From Nocardioides sp. T2.26MG-1 (GTDB lineage: Bacteria; Actinomycetota; Actinomycetes; Propionibacteriales; Nocardioidaceae), in assembly GCF_950101795.1 (NCBI RefSeq), contig NZ_CATNLZ010000001.1, forward strand, positions 751,382-815,381: 64,000 nucleotides of DNA, given 5' to 3'. Under the pieces are notes generated by a model. That model searched no databases, was not told where the DNA came from, and was given only the letters and a program-made list of their open reading frames with translations. This document shows, piece by piece, positions 30,992 to 41,128 of the stretch (its first letter is position 1; every line of letters starts with the position of its first letter). The position numbers and the translations under genes are program-made.

Positions 30992-33666
30992 CAGTCGTCC
31001 GGCTCGGGGTCGCGGTCGGGCCGCAGGGCCACGAAGTCGCGCAGCTCGTCGTTGCTCAGCTCGGTGAGCGCCGCCTCGCCGCGCGCGAGCACCGCGTCGG
31101 CGAGCGCCCGCTTGCGGGTCAGCAGCTCGGCGATCTTCTCCTCGACCGTGCCGCGGGCGATCATCCGGTGCACCTGGACCGGCTTGGTCTGCCCGATCCG
31201 GTAGGCCCGGTCGGTCGCCTGGTCCTCGACGGCGGGGTTCCACCACCGGTCGACGTGCACGACGTGGTCGGCGCGGGTGAGGTTGAGGCCGGTGCCGCCG
31301 GCCTTCAGCGAGAGCAGGAACACCGGCACCTCGCCCGCCTGGAAACGGCGCACCATCGCCTCGCGCTCCCGCACGGGGGTGCCGCCGTGCAGCAGCTGGT
31401 GGGGTACGCCGGCCCGCGCGAGGTGGCTCTCGAGCAGCCGCGCCATCGCGACGTACTGCGTGAACACCAGCACCGCGCCGTCCTCGGCGAGGACCGTGCC
31501 GACCAGCTCGTCGAGCAGGTCGACCTTCTCCGAGCGCCCCGACAGCCGGACCGCGGACTGCTTGAGGAAGTGCGCCGGGTGGTTGCAGATCTGCTTGAGC
31601 CCGGTCAGCAGCATCAGCACCAGCCCGCGCCGCGCATCCTCGTCGGCACGCTCGATGCGCGCCATCGTGTCGCGGACGAACGACTCGTAGAGCACCACCT
31701 GCTCGCGGGTCAGGCTCAACCGGTGGTCGGTCTCGGTCTTGGCCGGCAGCTCGGGCGCGATGCCCGGGTCGGACTTGCGGCGGCGCAGCAGGAACGGCCC
31801 GATCAGGTCGGCGAACTGCCGCGCCTTGGTCGGCTCGAGGCCGGACTCGATCGGCGCGGCCCAGACCTTGCGGAACGCGTTGCGGCTGCCGAGCAGCCCG
31901 GGCGTCGTCCAGTCGAGGATCGCCCACAGCTCGGTGAGGTTGTTCTCGACCGGCGTGCCGGTGAGCGCGACCCGCGCGGCGCTCTCGATGGAGCGGAGCG
32001 CCCGCGCGGACGACGTACGCGGGTTCTTCACGTGCTGCGCCTCGTCGGCGACCACGAGGTCCCACGCGACCGTGCCGAGGGCCTCAGCGTCGCGCCTCAT
32101 GGTGCCGTACGTCGTGAGCACGAACCCGTCCCCGGCCGCCGAGACATCACGCGCGCTGCCGTGGAACCGCACCGCCGGCACGCCCGGCGCGAACCGGTGG
32201 ATCTCGTCCTCCCAGTTGCCGAGCAGGCTGGCCGGACACACCACGAGCGTGGGGCCCGTGGCCCCCCGCTCGTGGCGGTGCAGGTGGAGGGCGATCAACG
32301 TGACCGTCTTGCCCAGGCCCATGTCGTCGGCCAGGCAGGCGCCCAGGCCGAGCGAGGTCATCTCGGCGAGCCAGGTCAGCCCGTGCCGCTGGTAGTCGCG
32401 CAGCGTGGCCCGCAGCCCGCCGGGCGGCTCGACCGGCTCCTGGGTGGCCGCGCCGAGCAGCCGCTCGCGGACCTTCAACAGGCTCGCCCCGACCACGACC
32501 TGCTGGTCGGTGTCGGCGACCTGGACGGTGCCGGTCAGCGCCGCGGCGACCGCCTCGGCCGGCTTGACGGTGCGGATCAGCCGCTTGCGCGCCTTGCGCG
32601 CGATCGCGGGGTCGACCACCGTCCAGGCACCGCGCAGCCGCAGCAGCGGCGTGGCCGAGCCCGCCAGCCGGTCCATCTCCTCGGGGGTCAGCGGGTCGCC
32701 GTGCACGGCGATCTGCCAGTTGAACGAGAACAGCGCCTCGCGGCCGAGCACCGGCTCGTTGAGCGGCTCCTCGCGCGGGCCGGCCGGCGCGCGATCGAGC
32801 ACCGTGGTCGCGGTGAGGTCGCGGCCCAGGCTGCGTGGCCACAGCACGTCGACCCCGCGGTCGCGGAGCGCGCCGACGCCCTCGTCCAGCAGGCTCACCA
32901 GCTCGTCGGTGTCGAGCACGAGCTGGTCGGGCACCCGCAGCTCGAGCAGCCGGTCGAGCACCGGCCAGGCGTCGGCGGCGGCCCGCAGCGCGATGGTCGC
33001 GTGGGTGCGGGCCCGCTCACCGAAGCCGTGCTCCTCGGGCGTCCCGGTCCACAGCAGCGCCAGGTCGCAGAGGTGCAGCGGGTTCTGCTCGTCGTGGGCC
33101 TGCGGCACGAGACGTACGGCGCCGGCGACGAGCTCCTCCTCGTCGGCCTCGACGCGCAGCGAGATCGTGACCAGCTGCGGCAGGTCGCGCGCGTCGACGC
33201 GCTGGTGGCGGGCCAGCCGCGCCTGCAGCCGCTCCTCGAAGGTCGGCCGCCGCTCCCGCGGCGCGACGGCGACCGCGGCGCGGCTGGGCTGCGAGCGCGG
33301 CATCGCGTCGGCGACCGCGTCGAGCAGGTCGCGGACCACCTGCTCCTGCTCGGCTCCGCTGCTCGCGAGCATCGCGATCCGCTGCTCGTCGTCGGCGTCC
33401 AGGCCGGCGACCCGCCAGCTCGGCGGGCTCCCCGCCGGGGCGAACTTGCCGGCCGCGACCAGCCGCAGCGCGAGCAGCGCCGCCCCCGAGAGCACGCCGA
33501 CGCTCGGGTGCAGGTCGTCGCGCGACCGCGCCTTGGTGAGCACCGGCAGGGCCGCGCGGATCGGCAGGCTCACGGTCCGCCGGTCGTCGGTGAACTCCAC
33601 CACGCCCTCGCGCGGCGGCTCGGCGGCACGGAACGTCGCCGGGCCGGTGACCGGGACGAAGCTCAC
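30991..33666 (-). CDS. SNF2-family (DEAD/DEAH-box) helicase
   Basis: 891 residues. The C-terminal half is a Swi2/Snf2 motor: DDMGLGKTVTLIAL (motif I), VVCPASLLGNWEDEI, VVADEAQHVKNPRT (DEAQ motif II), ALTGTPVENNLTELW, then VFTQYVAMARLLESHL and DRWWNPAVEDQATDRAYRIGQTKPV (motifs V-VI). The N-terminal half is the usual bacterial SNF2 leader. It translocates on duplex DNA using ATP. The GTG 33666 lies 7 bases after TACGGT. It is coupled with the SWIM zinc finger gene. Confidence 0.93.
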   Translation of the reverse strand: MSFVPVTGPATFRAAEPPREGVVEFTDDRRTVSLPIRAALPVLTKARSRDDLHPSVGVLSGAALLALRLVAAGKFAPAGSPPSWRVAGLDADDEQRIAMLASSGAEQEQVVRDLLDAVADAMPRSQPSRAAVAVAPRERRPTFEERLQARLARHQRVDARDLPQLVTISLRVEADEEELVAGAVRLVPQAHDEQNPLHLCDLALLWTGTPEEHGFGERARTHATIALRAAADAWPVLDRLLELRVPDQLVLDTDELVSLLDEGVGALRDRGVDVLWPRSLGRDLTATTVLDRAPAGPREEPLNEPVLGREALFSFNWQIAVHGDPLTPEEMDRLAGSATPLLRLRGAWTVVDPAIARKARKRLIRTVKPAEAVAAALTGTVQVADTDQQVVVGASLLKVRERLLGAATQEPVEPPGGLRATLRDYQRHGLTWLAEMTSLGLGACLADDMGLGKTVTLIALHLHRHERGATGPTLVVCPASLLGNWEDEIHRFAPGVPAVRFHGSARDVSAAGDGFVLTTYGTMRRDAEALGTVAWDLVVADEAQHVKNPRTSSARALRSIESAARVALTGTPVENNLTELWAILDWTTPGLLGSRNAFRKVWAAPIESGLEPTKARQFADLIGPFLLRRRKSDPGIAPELPAKTETDHRLSLTREQVVLYESFVRDTMARIERADEDARRGLVLMLLTGLKQICNHPAHFLKQSAVRLSGRSEKVDLLDELVGTVLAEDGAVLVFTQYVAMARLLESHLARAGVPHQLLHGGTPVREREAMVRRFQAGEVPVFLLSLKAGGTGLNLTRADHVVHVDRWWNPAVEDQATDRAYRIGQTKPVQVHRMIARGTVEEKIAELLTRKRALADAVLARGEAALTELSNDELRDFVALRPDRDPEPDD

Positions 33667-33673
33667 CTACGTG

Positions 33674-33679
33674 ACCGTA
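33674..33679 (-). promoter_or_regulatory. -10 box of a leaderless promoter for the SNF2 helicase gene
   Basis: On the minus strand TACGGT is followed by 7 bases and GTG 33666. Confidence 0.5.
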
Positions 33680-33716
33680 GTCGGAGACGCCGACAGGTCG
33701 GCCTTCCGGGCGCCCG

Positions 33717-33722
33717 TAGCCT
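33717..33722 (+). promoter_or_regulatory. -10 box of a leaderless promoter for the glutathione peroxidase gene
   Basis: TAGCCT is followed by 6 bases and the ATG at 33729. Confidence 0.6.
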
Positions 33723-33728
33723 GAAGGC

Positions 33729-34217
33729 ATGAGCATCCTCGACGCCCCCGTCGCGCGCCTGGACGGCACCCCCACCACGCTCGGCGAGATCACCGGCGGC
33801 CGGCCCGCCCTGCTGGTCAACGTCGCGAGCAAGTGCGGGCTCACCCCGCAGTACGCCGGGCTCGAGGAGCTCCACGAGCAGCACGCCGAGCGCGGCTTCA
33901 CCGTGGTCGGCCTGCCCTGCAACCAGTTCCTCGGCCAGGAGCCGGGCACTCCTGCGGAGATCGCCGAGTTCTGCTCCGCGACGTACGGCGTCACCTTCCC
34001 GATGACCGAGAAGATCGACGTCAACGGCGACGACCGACACGAGATCTACCGCGGCCTCGTCGACACCCCGAACGAGAAGGGCGAGGCCGGCGACGTCACC
34101 TGGAACTTCGAGAAGTTCCTCGTCGACGGGTCGGGTGCCGTCGTCGCTCGCTTCAGCCCCGGCGTCGAGCCGGGCGACCCGGCGCTCGTGGCGGCCGTGG
34201 AGTCCCAGCTCGCCTGA
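33729..34217 (+). CDS. Glutathione peroxidase family protein, Cys type
   Basis: 162 residues. The catalytic triad region is clear: NVASKCGLTPQY with peroxidatic Cys36, GLPCNQFLGQEPG with the Gln, and DVTWNFEKFLVD with the Trp-Asn. Bacterial members reduce hydroperoxides with thioredoxin more often than with glutathione, which actinobacteria generally lack. The active residue is an ordinary Cys codon, not selenocysteine. It stands alone under a leaderless promoter, divergent from the SNF2 helicase. Confidence 0.94.
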   Translation: MSILDAPVARLDGTPTTLGEITGGRPALLVNVASKCGLTPQYAGLEELHEQHAERGFTVVGLPCNQFLGQEPGTPAEIAEFCSATYGVTFPMTEKIDVNGDDRHEIYRGLVDTPNEKGEAGDVTWNFEKFLVDGSGAVVARFSPGVEPGDPALVAAVESQLA

Positions 34218-34280
34218 ATCTTGCACTCACCTGGTGACCCAACCCACAGGCCGTCGAGCCGAAAGTAGGGTGCCTGGCGA

Positions 34281-34299
34281 AGGTAGGTCCACCTAACCT
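34281..34299. promoter_or_regulatory. DtxR/IdeR-like inverted repeat over the MFS gene promoter
   Basis: AGGTAGGTCCACCTAACCT contains TAGGT-CC-ACCTA. Its reverse strand begins AGGTTAGG, like the iron-box consensus TTAGGTTAGSCTAACCTAA, agreeing at about 14 of 19 positions. It overlaps the -10 box, so a repressor here would block transcription. The regulator is uncertain. Confidence 0.4.
34294..34299 (+). promoter_or_regulatory. -10 box of a leaderless promoter for the MFS gene
   Basis: TAACCT is followed by 6 bases and the GTG at 34306. Confidence 0.6.
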
Positions 34300-34305
34300 C
34301 GTCCG

Positions 34306-35814
34306 GTGACCGAGACCCAGGACGAGAACACCGCCGCCCAGGCCCCCGCCACAGCTCCCGACGCCCCTCCTGAGGGGCTCGACGCGCGCGTGCTGCTGGT
34401 CGCCGGCGTCGTCGTGCTCGGCGCGATCATGTCGATCCTCGACATCACCGTGGTCTCAGTGGCGCTGCAGACCTTCCAGCGCGAGTTCGACGCCACCTCC
34501 GCGCAGGTCGCCTGGACGATGACCGGCTACACCCTCGCGCTGGCGAGCGTGATCCCGTTGACCGGGTGGGCCGCCGACCGGTTCGGCACCAAGCGGCTCT
34601 ACCTGCTCGCCGTCCTCCTCTTCACGGCCGGCTCGGTGCTCTGCGCCGCGGCCACGTCGCTGGAGATGCTGGTGTCGTTCCGGGTGCTGCAGGGCCTCGG
34701 CGGCGGCATGCTGATGCCGCTCGGCATGACGATCCTGACCCGCGCCGCCGGCCCCGAGCGGGTCGGCCGGGTGATGGCGGTGCTCGGCATCCCGATGCTG
34801 CTGGGCCCGATCTTCGGCCCCATCCTCGGCGGTGCGCTGATCGACTCCGCGAGCTGGCACTGGATCTTCCTCATCAACCTGCCGATCGGCATCATGGCGC
34901 TCGCCTACGCCGCGGTCGTGCTGCCCCCCGACCACGTGGAGCCGTCCGAGACCTTCGACTGGGTCGGCATGGCGCTGCTCTCCCCCGGCCTCGCGGCGTT
35001 CCTGTACGGCGTCTCCTCGATCCCCGAGGCCCGCCAGGAGGACGGCACCGTGTGGACCGCGCAGGTCGTCGGCCCCGCAGTCGCGGGCCTCCTGCTGATC
35101 GCGGCGTTCGTGCCGTGGGCGCTCCACCGCAACAACCTCCACCCGCTCGTCGACCTGCGCCTGTTCGGCCACCGCACGATGACGGTGGCGGTGCTCGCGA
35201 TGTCGCTGTTCGCGATCGCGTTCTTCGGCGCCAGCCTGCTGTTCCCGCTCTACTTCCAGTCGGTCCGCGGCGAGGACGCCCTGCACGCCGGGCTGCTGCT
35301 CGCACCGCAGGGCGTCGGCGCGATGCTGACGATGCCGCTGGCGGGCGTGCTGGCCGACCGCATCGGCCCCGGCAAGATCGTGCTGACCGGCATCTCGGTG
35401 ATCACCGTCGGCATGGCGATGTTCACCCAGATCGAGGCGGACACGTCGTACCTCTACCTGTGCTCGGCGCTGTTCGTGATGGGCCTGGGCATGGGCGGCA
35501 CGATGATGCCGATCATGTCCGCGGCGCTGGCAACGCTGCAGACGCACACGATCGCCCGGGGCTCGACGCTGATGAACATCGTCCAGCAGGTCGCGGCCTC
35601 GATGGGCACCGCGCTGTTCTCGGTGCTGCTCACCAACGGCACCATCGACCTCGACCCGACCGACCCGGCGTCGTACGTCCCCGGCCTCGCCGACGCGTTC
35701 GCCACCGTGTTCGTCGTCGCGACCATCCTCGTGGCCTGCGTGATCATCCCCGCCGCGTTCCTGCCCCGCCGCAAGGTCGCCCCGCTCGACCCCTCGCTGG
35801 TCGTCGGGCACTAG
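34306..35814 (+). CDS. MFS exporter, DHA2 (EmrB/QacA) family
   Basis: 502 residues, 14 predicted membrane helices. SILDITVVSVALQTFQREF is the DHA2 motif D1 region, WTMTGYTLALASVIPLTGW is in helix 2, ADRFGTKRLYLLAV is motif A, and FRVLQGLGGGMLMPLGMTI is the next conserved stretch. MLLGPIFGPILGGALID is the antiporter motif C. It probably exports a drug or metabolite by proton antiport. The GTG start has a leaderless promoter overlapped by an inverted repeat. A perfect hairpin follows the gene. Confidence 0.92.
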   Translation: MTETQDENTAAQAPATAPDAPPEGLDARVLLVAGVVVLGAIMSILDITVVSVALQTFQREFDATSAQVAWTMTGYTLALASVIPLTGWAADRFGTKRLYLLAVLLFTAGSVLCAAATSLEMLVSFRVLQGLGGGMLMPLGMTILTRAAGPERVGRVMAVLGIPMLLGPIFGPILGGALIDSASWHWIFLINLPIGIMALAYAAVVLPPDHVEPSETFDWVGMALLSPGLAAFLYGVSSIPEARQEDGTVWTAQVVGPAVAGLLLIAAFVPWALHRNNLHPLVDLRLFGHRTMTVAVLAMSLFAIAFFGASLLFPLYFQSVRGEDALHAGLLLAPQGVGAMLTMPLAGVLADRIGPGKIVLTGISVITVGMAMFTQIEADTSYLYLCSALFVMGLGMGGTMMPIMSAALATLQTHTIARGSTLMNIVQQVAASMGTALFSVLLTNGTIDLDPTDPASYVPGLADAFATVFVVATILVACVIIPAAFLPRRKVAPLDPSLVVGH

Positions 35815-35838
35815 CCGCATGGACCTGGCAGCCCAAAG

Positions 35839-35876
35839 CCGCACGACACGCCGACGCCTCTCGGCGTGTCGTGCGG
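35839..35876. terminator. Bidirectional hairpin terminator
   Basis: Perfect 15-bp stem CCGCACGACACGCCG / CGGCGTGTCGTGCGG with an 8-base loop, followed by GTTT on the plus side, between convergent genes. Confidence 0.85.
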
Positions 35877-35886
35877 GTTTCGGCTG

Positions 35887-36948
35887 TCAGCAGCCGAACC
35901 CCGCAACCCGCCCCGTCACCGGCGGCAGATCCGCGAGCGTGACGATGCCGGGCGGGGCGGCGACGACGGACGGCACGGCGTTGGTCACCGGCATCGCGGT
36001 GTAGATCATCCCGAGGCCCATGAACCCCGGCTCGTCCCAGCCGTCGGGCGGCAGGCAGTGGATGACCGTGCGCATGTTGGGCAGCCCGAACACCTGGACC
36101 ACGTGCCCGTGGGCGAGGGGCTTGGGCGGTACGACGTGCGAGCCCATCGTCCAGTTGAACCCGACACTGACCACGTTGCGCTCGCCGACCCAGCCACGGT
36201 GGTAGCCCATCACCCCGCCGACGGTGCCGGCCGGGATCGACATGTTGCCCAGGTCCGAGTCACCGGTCGCCGGCGTGAACGTGACGTCGAAGGTCATCCG
36301 GTCGAGCGTCACCCCGAGCGCGTCGGCCATCATCGCGGCCGACTCGGCGAAGACCTCCGACTCGCGGCGCACCGACTCGGCGAGCCCTGGGGTGTCGGGC
36401 GCCTGCGCGAAGCCCATCGCCCGCTGGGTCTCCGCGCTCTCGTACGTCGAGCAGTCCACCGACTCGGTGATCCGGATCTCGTCGACGCGCTCGCACGACC
36501 CGCTGAGCACCATGCCGACCAGGTTGGTCATCCCCGGGTGCGCGCCGCTGCCGAAGATCGTCGCGCCGCCGCGCTCGCACGCCTCCAGGACTCGGGCCCG
36601 GTCGTCGGGGGTCTGCTTGCCGCCGGTGATCCAGGCGGCGCTCGTGCACACGTTGACGCCGGCGCCGAGCAGGGCGCACAGCTCGTCGATGCTCGGCCAC
36701 AGCGGGTTGTAGCAGCACGCGTCCGCGCCGAGGGCCAGCAGCGCGTCGACGTCGTCGGTCGCGAGCACGCCGGTCGGCTCGGGCCAGCCGCAGAGGTCGG
36801 CCGCGTCGGTGCCGACCTTCTCCGCGCCGTGGGCGTAGACACCCACCAGCTCGAGGTCGGGTCGGGCGAGGATCGCGTGCAGCGACCGTCGCCCGATGTT
36901 GCCGGTCGTCCACTGGATGACCCGGAGCGGTTGTGGTGCGGGAGGCAT
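35887..36948 (-). CDS. DapB-like NAD(P)-dependent dehydrogenase family protein
   Basis: 353 residues. The N-terminus VIQWTTGNIGRRSLHAIL is a Rossmann nucleotide-binding turn, followed by ELVGVYAHGAEKVGTDAADL as in dihydrodipicolinate-reductase-like N domains. The middle has GSGAHPGMTNLVGMVLSG. It belongs to the actinobacterial group annotated as dihydrodipicolinate reductase or 2,4-diaminopentanoate dehydrogenase-like, which is not the lysine-pathway DapB. Substrate unknown; a KstR-like operator over its promoter hints at lipid or steroid metabolism. ATG 36948 lies 6 bases after the -10 box. Confidence 0.8.
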   Translation of the reverse strand: MPPAPQPLRVIQWTTGNIGRRSLHAILARPDLELVGVYAHGAEKVGTDAADLCGWPEPTGVLATDDVDALLALGADACCYNPLWPSIDELCALLGAGVNVCTSAAWITGGKQTPDDRARVLEACERGGATIFGSGAHPGMTNLVGMVLSGSCERVDEIRITESVDCSTYESAETQRAMGFAQAPDTPGLAESVRRESEVFAESAAMMADALGVTLDRMTFDVTFTPATGDSDLGNMSIPAGTVGGVMGYHRGWVGERNVVSVGFNWTMGSHVVPPKPLAHGHVVQVFGLPNMRTVIHCLPPDGWDEPGFMGLGMIYTAMPVTNAVPSVVAAPPGIVTLADLPPVTGRVAGFGC

Positions 36949-36954
36949 GGGCGC

Positions 36955-36960
36955 AGACTA
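36955..36960 (-). promoter_or_regulatory. -10 box of a leaderless promoter for the DapB-like gene
   Basis: On the minus strand TAGTCT is followed by 6 bases and the ATG at 36948. Confidence 0.6.
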
Positions 36961-36972
36961 GAACGTGTTCTA
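36959..36972. promoter_or_regulatory. KstR-like operator overlapping the DapB-like promoter
   Basis: TAGAAC-GT-GTTCTA is a perfect 14-bp inverted repeat. It satisfies the TNNAACNNGTTNNA consensus of the TetR-type sterol-catabolism repressor KstR and overlaps the -10 by two bases. Confidence 0.65.
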
Positions 36973-37016
36973 TCAACCGTCCATCGCCCGGAGGCGGCGC
37001 GGCGAGCCGCGCGGGG

Positions 37017-37700
37017 TCACCGCCCCGGACTGACCCGCTCGGCCAGCCGCACGGCCGCGTGGTGCACGAGGTCGGCGGTCTCGGGGTCCGCGGCGGCCTG
37101 CTCGGGGACCAGGCCGCCGAGCAGCCCGGCCGGCTGGGTCAGCCAGGCCCAGGCCTTCCACGGGTCCATCCGGGCAGCGAGCAGCGGCTCGATGACCGGC
37201 CCGAGCTCGGGCCGCAGCTCGCCGCGGCCGGTCAGCTGGAAGCCGGGCACCAGGGTCCGCTCGTCGGCGGCGACCACCAGCAGGCGGTGCTCACCGCCGG
37301 CCTTGTGCACCGCGAAGCGGGTCGCGTCGACCGAGGTCTCGCGCAGCTCGGCCAGCGTCTCGTAGGTGAACCACGGGCTGGCCAGCAGCTCCTCGCGCAG
37401 CCGCGCCTGCCGCGCGAGCTGCACCAGCTGCACCGGCACCGCGTGCTGCGGGTCGGTGCCCTCGCTGCGCAGCAGCCGCTCGAGGTCCTCCAGCTGCACG
37501 CTCGCCATCGGCAGGCCGGTGTGGGGATCGGTCCACCGCACCCGCCCGTGGTCGTCGCGCTCGTACGTCGGCAGCCCGGCGGCCTCCAGCTGCGGACCGA
37601 GCCCCAGCTCGTCGAGCCAGGCGGCGAGCCGTTCGCCCAGGTCGGCTGCGCGCGCCGACTCGTCGCTCGGGTCGTCGGGGTGGGCGTCGTACGCGGTCAT
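37017..37700 (-). CDS. Hypothetical protein, actinobacterial
   Basis: 227 residues, soluble, no signal. An acidic front (LAAWLDELGLGPQLEAAGLP) is followed by LRSEGTDPQHAVPVQLVQLARQARLREELLASPWFTYETLAELR, whose Glu-Leu-Arg-helix pattern is HTH-like. The end, MDPWKAWAWLTQPAGLLGG with EQAAADPETADLVHHAA, recalls ParS/MbcA-type antitoxin tails, but no toxin gene is adjacent and I do not assign a function. ATG 37700 is preceded at 6 bases by CAGGCT, a weak leaderless -10. Confidence 0.65.
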   Translation of the reverse strand: MTAYDAHPDDPSDESARAADLGERLAAWLDELGLGPQLEAAGLPTYERDDHGRVRWTDPHTGLPMASVQLEDLERLLRSEGTDPQHAVPVQLVQLARQARLREELLASPWFTYETLAELRETSVDATRFAVHKAGGEHRLLVVAADERTLVPGFQLTGRGELRPELGPVIEPLLAARMDPWKAWAWLTQPAGLLGGLVPEQAAADPETADLVHHAAVRLAERVSPGR

Positions 37701-37735
37701 GGGACCAGCCTGCCGCACGGGCGGCGGGGCCCGCT

Positions 37736-37798
37736 CACCGGTCGCCGGGCAGGGCGGCGTCGAGGAACGCCACGACCCGCTGCGCCCACTCCTGGCGG
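37736..37798 (-). pseudogene. Possible C-terminal remnant of an alpha/beta hydrolase
   Basis: Directly after the RecQ stop, the minus strand reads RQEWAQRVVAFLDAALPGDR and then a stop codon. That is the form of a final helix in alpha/beta-hydrolase-type proteins. No start, catalytic motif or further homology is visible, so this is only a hint of a lost gene. Confidence 0.3.
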
Positions 37799-39919
<2,121 letters not shown>

Positions 39920-40056
39920 GGCGCCCTGTCTACCAGCGGCCCCCGACCGCTCCGTACCGCCGCTCGTGCCCGTGGACGTATCTGGCGTGACCCGGCTCAC
40001 TCCTCACCGCCGACGCGGCTCGTACCGGCGGGCCACCCCTCCCCCAGGAGCACGAC

Positions 40057-40638
40057 ATGAGCACCACGCACCGCACCCTCAGCTTCGCCGCCGTCGCCGG
40101 GATCGCCACGCTCGCGCTGGTCGGCGCCGCCACCACCCCCAGCACGGCCACCGGCTCGTCCGACCGATCCGCCCCCCACGCCGGTCAGCGCGTCGCCGCG
40201 CGGGCGGCCGCCCCGGTCACCTGCTCGGGTGGCCCGCTGAAGTCGATGACCAGCCGGCTCTCCGCCGACCCGTTCTCCTTCGCCGGCACCGCCGGCGCCG
40301 ACGTCGCCGTGCCCGGCGCCCAGGTGTCCCTGTCCGGCCCGAGGCGCGGCACCGACACGATCCTGGTGACGTTCACCGCCGAGAGCTACTACACCGGGGG
40401 CGGCTGGCTGAGCCTCGAGCTGCACAAGGACGGCGTGCCGGTCGCGCCGTACGCCGACAACGGCAGCCCGTTCGCGTTCACCTCCGAGTCGAGCTACCAC
40501 GGCGACTCCGCGCAGTTCTGCACCAAGATCCGCCGCGGCGTCCACACGCTGGCACTCCAGGCGAGCACCACGGGCGACGCCACCACCGACTCCGGCTGGA
40601 TCGACGACTGGACGATGACCGTCGAGCGCTTCGAGTGA
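40057..40638 (+). CDS. Secreted protein of unknown function
   Basis: 193 residues. The signal peptide is hydrophobic (FAAVAGIATLALVGAATTP), with probable cleavage after an Ala near residue 33. The mature part is a small beta-rich domain with two Cys (VTCSGG and QFCTKI) likely to pair, and strands such as GTDTILVTFTAESYYTGGGWLSLELHKDG. It resembles carbohydrate- or cell-surface-binding jelly-roll folds in general form only. Divergent from recQ, with a 137-bp gap; the ribosome site is CAGGAGCACGAC. Confidence 0.8.
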   Translation: MSTTHRTLSFAAVAGIATLALVGAATTPSTATGSSDRSAPHAGQRVAARAAAPVTCSGGPLKSMTSRLSADPFSFAGTAGADVAVPGAQVSLSGPRRGTDTILVTFTAESYYTGGGWLSLELHKDGVPVAPYADNGSPFAFTSESSYHGDSAQFCTKIRRGVHTLALQASTTGDATTDSGWIDDWTMTVERFE

Positions 40639-40650
40639 TCCTCCCCAGGC

Positions 40651-41111
40651 TCAGGTAGCCCGGCGTCTCCTCGTCTCCGGCCACGTCGGCGGCGATGCCC
40701 AGGTCGCCCCGTCGGCGTACGTCGGTCCCGTCGTGGCGTCGCCGTCGACGGCGATGCCCAGGGTGAACGGCAGCTCGACGGTCTCGCCGCTCTGCTTGGA
40801 GCTGATCATCAGGTAGTAGTCGCCGGCCAGCGAGAGGTCCGGCGAGCCGATGTTGGGCGAGTGGTCTGCCCGCCACCGGCCGGCTCGGACATCGAGCCCG
40901 AGGAGTCCAGCAGCAGGATCATCCGGCGCGAGCCGGCCTGGTAGCCACCATCGGCGGTCCGCAGCGGCCCGCTGACCCCGGGCGCCCCGGCTGGTGGTCC
41001 CTCGATCCCCATCGCCCCGCTGACGCCGATCACGGGCATGCACCCGATCGCCACGACCTGGCGAGCCCCGAACTCATGGTCACGAACCTTCCGCACGGTG
41101 GCGCTCTCCAA
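40651..41111 (-). pseudogene. Decayed VWA-domain protein gene with internal deletion and frameshift
   Basis: From 41111 leftward the frame gives VVAIGCMPVIGVSGAMGIEG and then GYQAGSRRMILLLDSSGSMSEPAGG, the first strand and MIDAS (DxSxS) of a VWA domain. Homology stops at about 40870. In the next frame it resumes as LSLAGDYYLMISSKQSGETVELPFTLGIAVDG, which looks like the C-terminal beta region of a secreted actinobacterial VWA protein. Most of the VWA domain, the signal peptide and a proper start are missing. It is most simply a remnant of a larger gene. Confidence 0.65.
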
Positions 41112-41128
41112 ACCCGGCTGTGCCGACC

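Noticed and set aside
29872..33732. A plus-strand open reading frame of about 1286 codons opposite the SNF2 helicase
   Set aside because: Low-complexity Arg/Pro/Ala translation without motifs, antisense to a gene with complete helicase motifs.
33729..34217. A selenocysteine version of glutathione peroxidase
   Set aside because: The active-site codon is TGC (Cys), with no in-frame TGA.
37017..37700. An antitoxin of the ParS/MbcA type
   Set aside because: The C-terminal resemblance is slight and there is no adjacent RES-domain toxin, so it is kept as hypothetical.
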